This document shows positions 15,568-24,420 of a DNA stretch of 64,000 bases, in pieces (positions within the stretch are counted from its first letter, which is position 1; each line of letters begins with the position of its first letter). The stretch lies in NCBI GenBank assembly GCA_946480715.1, contig CAMLKK010000008.1, positions 33,085-97,084 on the forward strand, given 5' to 3'. The notes beneath the pieces were generated by a model. That model saw nothing but the letters and a program-made list of their open reading frames with translations, ran no database searches and was not told the DNA's origin. A program made the position numbers and the translations under genes. This DNA comes from an uncultured Bacteriovorax sp. (lineage in GTDB: Bacteria; Bdellovibrionota; Bacteriovoracia; Bacteriovoracales; Bacteriovoracaceae).

Positions 15568-16176
15568 ATGGCACTTACAAAAAAACAAAAAGAATTCTAT
15601 GACTTTATTGTGGCCTACAACCAAGAGCATGGCCACTCTCCAACGCAAAAAGAAATCAAAGATCACTTCGGTCTTAAATCTTTTGGCTCCGTTCAAAAAT
15701 ACCTTCAATACCTCACGAAAGAAGGTTTGTTAGAAAGCCAATGGAATCAACGTCGCTCACTTGAAATTAAAGATGAAGTTGAATCCGACTCTGATCACAT
15801 TCCTCTTCTTGGGTTAGTTGCGGCCGGAAATCCCATTGAGGCCATTGAAAATCCAACGAACACTATTGCAGTTCCTCGCGCCTTCTTAAAAGGCGGTTAC
15901 AAATATTTCGCCCTCACCGTTAAAGGTGATTCTATGATTGAAGCCGGCATTCTCGAAGGAGATGTCATTGTCTGCCGCTCGACTAAAGAAGCTCGCAATG
16001 GACAAATCGTTGTCGCGGTAATTGATGGTGAAGCCACTGTGAAAACAATCAGCTATCAAAAGAAATCGATTGAACTACTTCCCTCGAATAAAAATTATTC
16101 TCCAATAGTGGTCGATGAAACTGTTGGTGATTTCAAAATTGTGGGAAACTTAGTGGGACTCTTGCGCTCTTATTAG
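15568..16176 (+). CDS. lexA: LexA repressor, SOS regulator
   Basis: A 202-residue LexA: an N-terminal winged helix (SPTQKEIKDHFGLKSFGSVQKYL) and a C-terminal S24 self-cleavage domain. The scissile Ala86-Gly87 is in LVAAGNPIEA, the nucleophile Ser122 in KGDSMIEAG and the general base Lys159 in EATVKTI. RecA filaments trigger the cut and release SOS genes. No Shine-Dalgarno sequence precedes the ATG, and the predicted transcript start almost coincides with it, so the mRNA may be leaderless. dinB follows after 25 bases. Confidence 0.96.
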   Translation: MALTKKQKEFYDFIVAYNQEHGHSPTQKEIKDHFGLKSFGSVQKYLQYLTKEGLLESQWNQRRSLEIKDEVESDSDHIPLLGLVAAGNPIEAIENPTNTIAVPRAFLKGGYKYFALTVKGDSMIEAGILEGDVIVCRSTKEARNGQIVVAVIDGEATVKTISYQKKSIELLPSNKNYSPIVVDETVGDFKIVGNLVGLLRSY

Positions 16177-16201
16177 AAACTAAACCCTGCAGATTTTTTA
16201 A

Positions 16202-17302
16202 ATGATGAACCGTAAAATTATCCATGTTGATATGGATTGTTTCTACGCACAGGTCGAGATGCGTGATCGTCCTGAACTTAGAAATGTTCCATTGGCCATA
16301 GGTGGTCGCCCGGGAACAAGAAGTGTTCTCTGCACGAGCAATTATATTGCTCGCCAATATGGCGTGAAGTCTGCGATGCCTACGGATTTTGCGGTTAAAC
16401 TTTGTCCAAAACTTGTAGTTCTCCCTCCCGATTTTAAAAAATATCAGGAAGCTTCCGACATCATCCATTCTATCTTCTGGAAGTATTCCAGTGTCGTTGA
16501 AAGTGTATCCCTTGATGAAGCTTATCTTGATGTTTCAGGCGCAATCAGTGCTACGGATATCGGAAAAAAAATTAAAGCAGACATATTCGAAGCAACTGGT
16601 CTTACCTGTTCGGTAGGAATTGCTCCCAATAAATTTCTCTCGAAAATCGCCAGCGACTGGAAAAAACCCAACGGACTTTTTGTCATTAGACCTCATGAAG
16701 TTGAAGATTTTATCGTCGATCTGCCTGTAAAGCTCATTCCGGGTGTCGGTAAAAAAAGTGCTGAACATCTCGAGACTTTAGGAATAAAAACGTGTCGTGA
16801 CCTGCGCCAAACACCGCCTGAAATTCTCTCCTTATCTTTTGGAAAATTTAGCCAGGATCTTTATCAATATGCTCGCGGTATTGATGAACGGGAAATTGTT
16901 TCAGAATGGGAGCGAAAATCACTGAGTGTTGAAAATACTTATCTTAAAGACATCACTGACTTTCAAGAAATGCAGAAGTCTCTGACAGAAGTTTTCGAAG
17001 AAATGAAAGAGAGACTCATAGAACATTTAGAAGATGAGCCACATAAAAAAATCAAAAAAGTTTTCGTCAAAGTTAAGTACGCTGATTTCAAACAACTCAC
17101 GAGTGAAGAGACAATCACCCCATTTGATCTTAGCGAAAAAGACCTGGATGACACTCTCGTTATTGAGCATTACATTAAGCTCTTAAGAATGACTCTCCTT
17201 CGCAAAAATGCCCCTGTTCGACTCTTAGGAGTTGGTGTTCGTTTTCTCACGGCAGATGAAAGTTGCCCTGTTCAATTAAGTTTTCTTCCCCTTTGCGGAT
17301 AG
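16202..17302 (+). CDS. dinB: DNA polymerase IV (Y family)
   Basis: A 366-residue translesion polymerase. The catalytic carboxylates lie in HVDMDCFYAQVE and SVSLDEAYLDVS; the palm, thumb (GVGKKSAEHLETLGI) and little-finger domains follow in the usual order. The C-terminal QLSFLPL resembles the beta-clamp binding motif. Placement directly behind lexA indicates SOS control; I see no separate promoter in the 25-base gap. No ribosome site is evident before its ATG, so it may be translated by coupling or re-initiation. Confidence 0.95.
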   Translation: MMNRKIIHVDMDCFYAQVEMRDRPELRNVPLAIGGRPGTRSVLCTSNYIARQYGVKSAMPTDFAVKLCPKLVVLPPDFKKYQEASDIIHSIFWKYSSVVESVSLDEAYLDVSGAISATDIGKKIKADIFEATGLTCSVGIAPNKFLSKIASDWKKPNGLFVIRPHEVEDFIVDLPVKLIPGVGKKSAEHLETLGIKTCRDLRQTPPEILSLSFGKFSQDLYQYARGIDEREIVSEWERKSLSVENTYLKDITDFQEMQKSLTEVFEEMKERLIEHLEDEPHKKIKKVFVKVKYADFKQLTSEETITPFDLSEKDLDDTLVIEHYIKLLRMTLLRKNAPVRLLGVGVRFLTADESCPVQLSFLPLCG

Positions 17303-17320
17303 TCTGGTAAAATTCTTTCC

Positions 17321-19441
17321 ATGAATCCAACTTTTGCCCAGAAGAAAATTAAACAGGCTTTAGGCCTAAAATGTGATCATATCTTCATTAAATATGGGCG
17401 AACGATCATTAGCTTTAAAGATTTAAACTCTGAAGCATTGAAACTCGCTAAAGAGTGGCAAAAAAAACCGGAATCATTTTTTGCTATTCAACTTCATTCA
17501 CCCATTCATGTTTTCACATATTCCTTGGCCGCATTTTTGGCGAAGAAAAAAATTCTTTTTTTATCGCCGCAGCTTCCGCCTCAAGCTGTAGCTAACATTA
17601 AACAAAGTATTCCTTATCAGGAACTTTTATCAGAAAAAACAATCACTCCTGACGGAGATGGTTCTGATATCTTAAAACAAGATCTGGATGTCGAAACACC
17701 TTATCTTTATTTGCTCTCATCTGGCTCAAGTGGAGCGCCAAAAGCAATTGGTCATTCACTGACGACGCTCATCCATTCTGCCTGTTTGATGATTAATGAA
17801 TTGCTCATGAAAAAAGATGAAGTCACACTTCTCAATCTCCCCCTCTGGCACATCGGCGGAATGATGTCTCTTTGGAGATCGTATTTATCAGAAGGAATGA
17901 TTATTACTGATACTGAAAATTTCGATTATGCTTCATTTGTGCCTCTTCAATTAAAAAGAATGATGGAAGACTCCCGTGATCTTATAAAATTGAAAAAGGC
18001 GAAGGCACTTCTTATTGGGGGAAGCCCATTCAGCGAAGACCTAAAAGCAAAAGCAAGACTCTACAATATTTCTTTTTACGAAACATACGGCATGACGGAA
18101 ACAGCTGCGGCCGTCATGTTGAACGGAAGACCTCTCCCTCATGTTGAAATAGAACTTCGCGATCAACGTTTTTTTATCAAAACACTTTCACTATCTCCTG
18201 GGTATTATCGGGACGGACAATACATTGCACTTCCACTTACCTCAGATGGATTTTACGAAACTCAAGATAATGGAATTAAAAAAGACAATGGTGACTTTGA
18301 GTTTAGAGAACGGGCCGATCTCCTTTTTAAAAGTGCCGGTGAACTCATCAATCCATTAGTGATCGAGCAGACGTTAAAAGAGCTTCCATTCGTCAAAGAG
18401 GCCATCGTCGTTGCTCTTCCTCATACCAAATGGACATGGGCCGCAACTTGTATGATTGAATTTAATAATGGGAAGAGTTTCGATCTCAATATTGAAGAAT
18501 GTAAAAAATCACTTAAGCAGAAACTTCATCCCTATCAAATTCCTAAATTCTTTTTTCCTTATGAGTTTCAAACTCAATTAGGTAAACCATCGCGCCACCA
18601 GTTAAAAACAGAAGCACTAAAGGCCTATGGAATCCGATCGCTGTCACATTCTTTTGTTCCTGCCAAAAATGAACAACAAAAATTACTGGTGTTGCTCCAT
18701 GGGTTCATGGGTTCAAAAGAAGATATGAATGAATTTTTAAATTTTATTCAAATCGATGAATCAACAGCAACTCTCACTATAGATTTACCTGGACACGGAC
18801 AAACTCTAACGGAGAATTTTTTTTCGCGTGAAACTATTTTTAGAGCGTTAGAAGAGCTGATCACTTTGTACCAAGGCTCATCTGCACTTTATCTGTATGG
18901 CTATTCTATGGGTGGAAGAATCGCGATTGAACTCGCAACCAGAAAACAATTATCGGTCACAGAACTTCTGATGGAGTCAGCAAGTTTTGGGCTTTCATCA
19001 AACGAAGAACGCCAAACCAGAATGAAAAATGATTCTCAACTTTTTAAAAAAGTTTTAAGTGGCGAGCAATCACTCTCTGATTTTTTTGATCAGTGGTATA
19101 ACGTCTCTTTCTTTTTACCGTACAAAAATTCTGATCGATATTCCGAAGACCGAAACAAGAAGTTGAACCATTCACCAAATGAATGGCAAACGTCATTAGA
19201 GTATTTTTCACCCGGGAAAGGTCCACTTCTCAATCAGACACTGAATGCTCTTGAAACGCTTTCATTAACCGTCTACGGGCTTGTGGGCGCTTTAGACGTG
19301 AAGTATTGCGAGCACTACAAAGAAGTCTCCTCAAAGATGGCGCTTCACCTCTCTGTCATCGATCAGGCAGGCCATAATCCGCACAAGACTCATCCCAAAG
19401 AAACAGCATCTTATGTCACCGATCTTGTCAGATTAAAGTAG
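17321..19441 (+). CDS. MenE-MenH fusion: o-succinylbenzoate-CoA ligase plus SHCHC synthase
   Basis: A 706-residue protein made of two menaquinone enzymes. Residues ~1-445 are an ANL ligase with LLSSGSSGAPKA, FYETYGMTETAA and the C-terminal Lys motif LGKPSRHQLK, as in MenE. Residues ~455-706 are an alpha/beta hydrolase with MenH hallmarks: LHGFMGSKED, GYSMGGR, ESASFGL, FFDQWYN, the acid GALDVKY and QAGHNPH. MenH acts two steps before MenE in the pathway, with MenC between. The junction is a short hydrophilic linker near KAYGIRSLS. No other men genes are in the window. It starts 18 bases after dinB. Confidence 0.88.
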   Translation: MNPTFAQKKIKQALGLKCDHIFIKYGRTIISFKDLNSEALKLAKEWQKKPESFFAIQLHSPIHVFTYSLAAFLAKKKILFLSPQLPPQAVANIKQSIPYQELLSEKTITPDGDGSDILKQDLDVETPYLYLLSSGSSGAPKAIGHSLTTLIHSACLMINELLMKKDEVTLLNLPLWHIGGMMSLWRSYLSEGMIITDTENFDYASFVPLQLKRMMEDSRDLIKLKKAKALLIGGSPFSEDLKAKARLYNISFYETYGMTETAAAVMLNGRPLPHVEIELRDQRFFIKTLSLSPGYYRDGQYIALPLTSDGFYETQDNGIKKDNGDFEFRERADLLFKSAGELINPLVIEQTLKELPFVKEAIVVALPHTKWTWAATCMIEFNNGKSFDLNIEECKKSLKQKLHPYQIPKFFFPYEFQTQLGKPSRHQLKTEALKAYGIRSLSHSFVPAKNEQQKLLVLLHGFMGSKEDMNEFLNFIQIDESTATLTIDLPGHGQTLTENFFSRETIFRALEELITLYQGSSALYLYGYSMGGRIAIELATRKQLSVTELLMESASFGLSSNEERQTRMKNDSQLFKKVLSGEQSLSDFFDQWYNVSFFLPYKNSDRYSEDRNKKLNHSPNEWQTSLEYFSPGKGPLLNQTLNALETLSLTVYGLVGALDVKYCEHYKEVSSKMALHLSVIDQAGHNPHKTHPKETASYVTDLVRLK

Positions 19442-19467
19442 TCGGACAAATTTGCCGATGAGTGGTT

Positions 19468-19773
19468 ATGAGCAACGATGCCATGAGGCGAATTCAGACC
19501 CTTCGAACCTTTCACTATGGAAGACAAGGTGGATCTTCGTCAGAAATGGTTCGCGAGCTTCAACAGATTAAAAGTGAACTTCGAATCCTCAACGATGAGA
19601 GTGCAAAAAAAACAGAACCCATCACCAATGCTACTAATTCACCCTATCTCACAGATCAAAATTTTCATAATCCTGCAGTGATTTTAAACTCACCCACAGA
19701 AACTGAATGGAAAGAAGTTAAAAGTGCGGAACAGTTGAGGCAGGAAGTTCTTAGAAAACTAAATATAGTATAA
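19468..19773 (+). CDS. Small hypothetical protein, helical
   Basis: A ~101-residue hydrophilic protein with a predicted helix (SSEMVRELQQIKSELRILNDE) that could form a coiled coil, an Asn/Thr-rich middle and a second charged helix at the C-terminus. No signal peptide and no known family. A GTG at 19462 is in frame, but the ATG at 19468 is the more ordinary start; neither has a strong ribosome site. It lies 26 bases after the MenE-MenH gene and is followed by a strong terminator, so it is probably the last gene of that transcript. Confidence 0.6.
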   Translation: MSNDAMRRIQTLRTFHYGRQGGSSSEMVRELQQIKSELRILNDESAKKTEPITNATNSPYLTDQNFHNPAVILNSPTETEWKEVKSAEQLRQEVLRKLNIV

Positions 19774-19808
19774 AAAAAAAGGGCGGTTAAACCGCCCTAC
19801 TTTTTTTA
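19771..19808. terminator. Bidirectional intrinsic terminator
   Basis: Stem GGGCGGT (19781-19787) and ACCGCCC (19791-19797) with a 3-base loop, an A9 run on one side and T7 on the other. It serves the two convergent genes. Confidence 0.9.
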
Positions 19809-20537
19809 TTTCTTTTTCTTTTTACGCGCTTTAATCAAGAAGAACGCTACGGCCGCTGCAACGACAAGACCGATGATCGTTGTTGTATCATCTCCACCAC
19901 CGCTTCCTTTTTTATTTTGATTAGCATTGATGTCAGCTTTGTTACCAGCGTCTGGAATATAAGTTCCATTGTCTAATAATTCTTCGTTAGCATTTTTTGG
20001 TTTCCACTCACCACCAGCAGCTGCTTTTTGATCGAAAACTTTTAGAGTTGCGATGATTTTTTCGAAGATGTCTTGGTAAGCATCGTAATGATCTTTTGCG
20101 ACTGAGAATGTAACCGCAATACCAAGAGATTCTTTTACAGTGGCAAGATATCTTGTGTAGAAGCCAGGAACTTCAGAAGCTAAGTGAAGAGCATCAACCC
20201 ATTTCTGGTTGTTGATGTCACGAAGTTGAACAGATTTTGCTTCCGAAATTTGTGTCTTTCCGCCTGGAAGTTGAAATGCTTTCGCTTGTTTTAAGTAAGC
20301 TTGATATTGATCAATTGAATCTTGCTCTCCACGATACTTAGCTGCAAGAATGATGATCGCTTCTTTTTTGCGGTCTTTGTTGTCACTTTGACAAACCCAC
20401 TCAGATCCTTCAAGAGCACATTCCCATCCGTTTGGAAGTTCGAATTCACAGAATTGGCTTGTGAAAGTTTTTGCATGACCTTGTGTTGATACAAACATTA
20501 AACCCGTAAGAAGTACTAAAATGTTCAAGATTCTCAT
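19806..20537 (-). CDS. Secreted, C-terminally membrane-anchored protein of unknown function
   Basis: The 243-residue protein has a signal peptide ending near GHA|KTFTS, a globular domain of ~150 residues with three cysteines near its N-terminus (FCEFELPNGWECALEGSEWVC), a Gly/Asn-rich linker, and a C-terminal transmembrane segment (TTIIGLVVAAAVAFFLI) ending in a lysine cluster. This sortase-like tripartite end, in a Gram-negative, suggests the domain is displayed in the periplasm and held in the inner membrane. No family is recognised. Confidence 0.75.
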   Translation of the reverse strand: MRILNILVLLTGLMFVSTQGHAKTFTSQFCEFELPNGWECALEGSEWVCQSDNKDRKKEAIIILAAKYRGEQDSIDQYQAYLKQAKAFQLPGGKTQISEAKSVQLRDINNQKWVDALHLASEVPGFYTRYLATVKESLGIAVTFSVAKDHYDAYQDIFEKIIATLKVFDQKAAAGGEWKPKNANEELLDNGTYIPDAGNKADINANQNKKGSGGGDDTTTIIGLVVAAAVAFFLIKARKKKKK

Positions 20538-20621
20538 TTGTCATCTCTATGTTTAGAGTTAATAAAATTATTTATTTAATGTTACACTAAGTTGAAATTA
20601 ATGAAATAGTTAATTCATTGC

Positions 20622-21800
20622 CTAGGGATTCTCATATCCTCGGGCCGCAAATCCTGGCTTAATTTCAATCTCTTTGTATTTTTTCGTGAGTTTAATGACT
20701 GACCAATCTGATCCAACATCGTAGACAATGCCCGAAGCGACCAGGACGTTACCGCCAAAATAATCTGTCTGGTAGACATCAAATCGCATGCCCTTTTCCA
20801 CATCTGTCGAAAGACCTTGATCTATACGGAGGAAGTTTCCACGAGCGGAAACTTTGAGAACGGAACCATCAATTGTGTATTCTTTGAACGAATCAATTTT
20901 AATCGACTCTTTAGTGATTCCTTCGCTCGCCCATGAGATGCCAATCTCAGCACGATTACCTTTATCAGTCGACTTACCTTGATAGATGGTTGAACCCTTC
21001 ATCGTGAGTAAAAATTTATCAAAACCATACGTGAATCCACCATAAGGGATAGTTCGTTCGCGGTTGATGGCATTGAACAATCGAGTGGCCCCATTCGCCT
21101 GCAAAGGTTTCGCTGAAGGATTATCTGTGAAAGGATCTGTTTTAAGAGAAACGATTCCTTCGACACCCGCAAAGAGTGCAAACTTTGTCCATTGATAGAG
21201 CCCTTCGAATTTGAAAAGAATTTCTTCAGACATATCGTTGGGAGCATTGTTGTAACCAATGCGGGCATTCCATTTCATTGCTTTTTTTCCGTGAGAAAAA
21301 AGCAAATCAATTCCATACTCACTTCCAGAATCACCTAATATGGCCTCATCAGTAGGTATGGTCACCGCTGTCGCATAAAGTTCATTTTTATAAAGTGTTT
21401 GAGAATAATGGACACCTAAGGCGTAACGAGCTTCACCTAATGGAGCAAAAGCATACTTCGCATACACACCAATCGACTCAGGTCCGCTCTTCGTCGCTGA
21501 TGTTGTGGCAAAAGATGAATTAACATTTCGAACACGTCCGAATCCTGTGATCTCAATATTACTGCTCACACCATATGAAACGGCGAGATCCAAATCCATC
21601 ATACGGAAATCGGAATCAGCGGCCATCTCAACTTCTTCACCATCTTGATCAAGATAAGAAGCTGTTTGAAAAATTGATCCCTTTATAGAAGCGGCGTAAG
21701 CGCTTTTGTTCAGCACTTCAGCGTCTAATCTTCTGTCTGGTGAGGCCCAAGCGCTCGTGGCAAGTGTAACTATAGAAATCGGAATCAGGCATTTAAGCAT
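20622..21800 (-). CDS. Predicted outer-membrane beta-barrel protein
   Basis: A 392-residue protein with a signal peptide (cleavage near AWA|SPDRR) and many alternating amphipathic strands such as IEITGFGRV, YALGVHYSQTLY and FALFAGVEGIVSL, consistent with a beta-barrel up to about residue 300. A distinct C-terminal domain (~310-392) reads VSARGNFLRIDQGLSTDVEKG, which resembles FlgT-C-like or CsgG-like ligand domains. I recognise no named family. Its 5' end overlaps the stop of the upstream 2H-type gene by 16 bases, so the two are co-translated or at least co-transcribed. Confidence 0.7.
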   Translation of the reverse strand: MLKCLIPISIVTLATSAWASPDRRLDAEVLNKSAYAASIKGSIFQTASYLDQDGEEVEMAADSDFRMMDLDLAVSYGVSSNIEITGFGRVRNVNSSFATTSATKSGPESIGVYAKYAFAPLGEARYALGVHYSQTLYKNELYATAVTIPTDEAILGDSGSEYGIDLLFSHGKKAMKWNARIGYNNAPNDMSEEILFKFEGLYQWTKFALFAGVEGIVSLKTDPFTDNPSAKPLQANGATRLFNAINRERTIPYGGFTYGFDKFLLTMKGSTIYQGKSTDKGNRAEIGISWASEGITKESIKIDSFKEYTIDGSVLKVSARGNFLRIDQGLSTDVEKGMRFDVYQTDYFGGNVLVASGIVYDVGSDWSVIKLTKKYKEIEIKPGFAARGYENP

Positions 21801-22393
21801 AATTGGTCTACGAAAAAAAAATGATTCCGAATATCGAAATCAAATAGATTATTTTTTGCTGTCCACTGCTGGGGGGTCTTCTCAAAGAGGATGAAACTCA
21901 TGGCATTCATCACAAACGGAGAAGAGAATTCTATTTTGGCCGTTTCAATGGCCGATTCTAATTGATCAAAGTAATCAAAGCGACCAATGGCCAAAAGTGG
22001 ATTTAAAGCATTTTTAGTTTTTTTAAATTTTGCTCCCTGCTCTTTCAGGAAGAAATATAAAGACTCCTGACAGTGAAGCAGATCGGGAGAAATGATCGGA
22101 GTGAGAGCTAAATGTCCTTTCTTCCCCATCGAAAAAGTAATCCCATTGAATTCGATTTGAGCGGCTTCCGCTAAACCGTGCAAGTGACCTTCGAGAAGTT
22201 CAGAAAGTTCTTCCAAGAAATCTTTCATCTCTTCATTTGTTTTAAAATCAATGGTGAATGGTGGGAGAACAGTGAGCTGTAGCTGCTCGCCTTTCGCGTA
22301 CTTCGAGTCGAAACGCTTACGAAAGCTTTCGACTTTGTTATGGTGGATTGAGCTTGGGTCAAACGTTAAGCCGATAAAACATTCCATGCTCAC
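21785..22393 (-). CDS. 2H phosphoesterase-fold protein lacking the catalytic histidines
   Basis: A 202-residue protein whose N-terminal half matches the YjcG/2'-5' RNA ligase family, for example SFRKRFDSKYA followed by QLTVLPPF. In the family the last motif reads HxTLxxPF; here the His is Gln. The second family motif, PHITI, corresponds to NPLLAIGRF, with Leu for His. Both catalytic positions are therefore lost, so this is probably a binding protein rather than a phosphodiesterase. It is the upstream member of a two-gene unit with the outer-membrane barrel gene. Confidence 0.65.
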   Translation of the reverse strand: MSMECFIGLTFDPSSIHHNKVESFRKRFDSKYAKGEQLQLTVLPPFTIDFKTNEEMKDFLEELSELLEGHLHGLAEAAQIEFNGITFSMGKKGHLALTPIISPDLLHCQESLYFFLKEQGAKFKKTKNALNPLLAIGRFDYFDQLESAIETAKIEFSSPFVMNAMSFILFEKTPQQWTAKNNLFDFDIRNHFFFVDQLCLNA

Positions 22394-22452
22394 TCCTTGA
22401 AAGAATATTCCTAAGTACTAGCTTAAGAACAATCAAGACTTGTGACAAGTGT

Positions 22453-23100
22453 TTAAGCAGCTTTTTTGATAATTGCTTTTTCTGTTAGCGGAAGGATGAC
22501 TTGGTTAAACCAGCTCCCATCTCTTTTTTCATAGGAGAATTCTCCACCACACTCATGGCAAAGTTGAGCTGTGGATTTGAGTCCAAGAGATGCCCGATGT
22601 ACCTGTTTGTTTTGTTCAAGTACTAAGTTGCGAGTTAAAAATGTTAGTGAATGTGAGGTCAACTCTATTTCAATTAAAACCTCTCTCCCTGAATTTTCCG
22701 CAATGTTTTTTACGAGATTTGTGATGATTCTTGAAAACACATTGAGTGACCAGGGCACTTGGACTTCGCCATTAAGAGATCCTTTTAAACTCGTGGTTAC
22801 AAGAAATGAATCGGCCGGCAGATAAAGCATTAGGAGATGATCAATTCTTCTAGTGAGATCTTCTTCGCGAACATGTGTTTGAGCAATTTCTAAATGGCGA
22901 TGATTAAAACTAGAATGCTCTTTAAAGAGTGCTTGCAGGAGGACAATTTCTTCTTTGACTTGCGAGAGTTCAGATGATGTTAATCCACTCGACTTCTGTT
23001 CTTTGCTTTCTAAAAAGAGTGATAGTCCATGCAAATGATTGGTGACATCATGATAAAAGAGACGCTCATCGCTTGTCTTTTTTTTGATTTTTTTTATCAA
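22453..23100 (-). CDS. Histidine-kinase-like protein with degenerate ATP site
   Basis: A ~215-residue cytoplasmic protein with a phospho-acceptor-like helix (FYHDVTNHLHGLSLFLE, similar to the HDxxNxL pattern of Spo0B/DcuS-type kinases) and a GHKL-like C-terminal half with an N-box (NLVKNIAENSG). The DxGxG G1 box is absent: the segment reads LTFLTRNLV. G2 is weak (HRASLGLKSTAQL). It has no sensor or membrane part. It could be a phosphotransferase rather than an autokinase. The start is taken as the TTG at 23100, 4 bases after GGAGG; the frame continues to a TTG at 23136 that has no ribosome site. Confidence 0.65.
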   Translation of the reverse strand: MIKKIKKKTSDERLFYHDVTNHLHGLSLFLESKEQKSSGLTSSELSQVKEEIVLLQALFKEHSSFNHRHLEIAQTHVREEDLTRRIDHLLMLYLPADSFLVTTSLKGSLNGEVQVPWSLNVFSRIITNLVKNIAENSGREVLIEIELTSHSLTFLTRNLVLEQNKQVHRASLGLKSTAQLCHECGGEFSYEKRDGSWFNQVILPLTEKAIIKKAA

Positions 23101-23139
23101 GCGGCCTCCAGATATTTGCTGAAGGCCGCCATCCAAGAA

Positions 23140-24420
23140 TTATTTTACTGGGAGGTATACGGCCTTCGTGCCAAGTGTTTCTTCAATTCTGAGCAACTGA
23201 TTGTATTTTTCCATTCGGTCCGAGCGGCTTGCTGAACCAGTCTTAATATGACCAGCACCAGTAGCTACGGCCAGATCCGCAATGAAAGCATCTCCAGTTT
23301 CTCCTGAGCGGTGAGAAATGATGGCCTTGTAGTTGTGCTTAAATCCAAGTTCCATCGCCTCAAACGTTTCAGTTAATGTTCCGATTTGGTTAACCTTCAC
23401 TAGAATGGCATTTGCTTCACCTGCTTTAATTCCGGCCTCGAAAATTTTTCTGTTAGTTACGAAGAGATCATCTCCTACTAACACGACTTTTTTTCCAAGG
23501 GCGCGAGTGAGCTCAACCCATCCTGCGTGATCGCCTTCATCAAGACCATCTTCAATAGAGTAGATCGGATATTTTGAACAAAATTCTGAATAGTAATTAA
23601 TCATCTCTGCTGAAGTGAATGACTTACCTTGCATTTCATATTTTCCGTCTTTGAAGAATTCTGAAGCTGCACAGTCAAGTGATAGGGAAATATCTACGCC
23701 TGGTTTATAACCAGCATTTGTAATCGCCTTTAAAATAAGCTCTATAGCTTCCTCATGTGATTTTAAATCAGGGGCAAATCCACCTTCATCACCCACATTA
23801 GTTGAGTATCCTGCATCAGTAAGGACTTTTTTAAGTGAATGAAAAACTTCTACTCCTGCACGAAGGTTATCTGAAAAAGATTTCTTCATGTGCGGAACAA
23901 TCATGAACTCTTGAATGTCGAGATTATTTGAAGCGTGAGAACCACCGTTGATGATGTTCATAAGCGGAGTTGGCATGACATATTGTTTTTGTGGATTAGG
24001 TGCTCCACATTTTTCATAAAGATATTTAACAAGATCCATTCCTTCATCAAGAGCGCCGGCACGTGCACACGCCATTGAAACACCTAGGAGTGCATTCGCT
24101 CCCAATTTAGATTTATTTTCTGTTCCATCCATCTCAAGCATCATCGAATCGATTTGCTTTTGAGCAGTAACTTCCATTCCGATAAGTTTTGGAGCAAGAA
24201 TGCTCTCTACATTTTTGATGGCCTTAAGAACAGATTTTCCCATGTAAAAAGATTTATCACCGTCACGAAGTTCCAATGCTTCTTTAGATCCGGTAGATGC
24301 TCCTGATGGCACAGCAGCTCTTCCTAAATTATTTTTTTCTGTCCAAACATCAACTTCAATTGTTGGGTTTCCACGTGAATCAAGAATTTGACGAGCTTTA
24401 ATTGATTTGATTTTAGACAT
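23140..24420 (-). CDS. eno: Enolase
   Basis: A 426-residue enolase that converts 2-phosphoglycerate to phosphoenolpyruvate in glycolysis. The N-terminal [17 protein letters not shown], the magnesium ligands, the catalytic Lys ([12 protein letters not shown]) and the SHRSGETGD signature are all intact. It overlaps the end of murI by 8 bases, and the kinase-like gene follows, so these probably form a murI-eno-kinase unit. Confidence 0.98.
   Translation of the reverse strand: MSKIKSIKARQILDSRGNPTIEVDVWTEKNNLGRAAVPSGASTGSKEALELRDGDKSFYMGKSVLKAIKNVESILAPKLIGMEVTAQKQIDSMMLEMDGTENKSKLGANALLGVSMACARAGALDEGMDLVKYLYEKCGAPNPQKQYVMPTPLMNIINGGSHASNNLDIQEFMIVPHMKKSFSDNLRAGVEVFHSLKKVLTDAGYSTNVGDEGGFAPDLKSHEEAIELILKAITNAGYKPGVDISLSLDCAASEFFKDGKYEMQGKSFTSAEMINYYSEFCSKYPIYSIEDGLDEGDHAGWVELTRALGKKVVLVGDDLFVTNRKIFEAGIKAGEANAILVKVNQIGTLTETFEAMELGFKHNYKAIISHRSGETGDAFIADLAVATGAGHIKTGSASRSDRMEKYNQLLRIEETLGTKAVYLPVK

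Noticed and set aside
23101..23136. Hairpin GCGGCCT/AGGCCGC as terminator after eno
   Set aside because: On the minus strand it is followed by TTGATAAAA, not a T-run. The T-run is on the wrong side, so it is not a terminator for eno.
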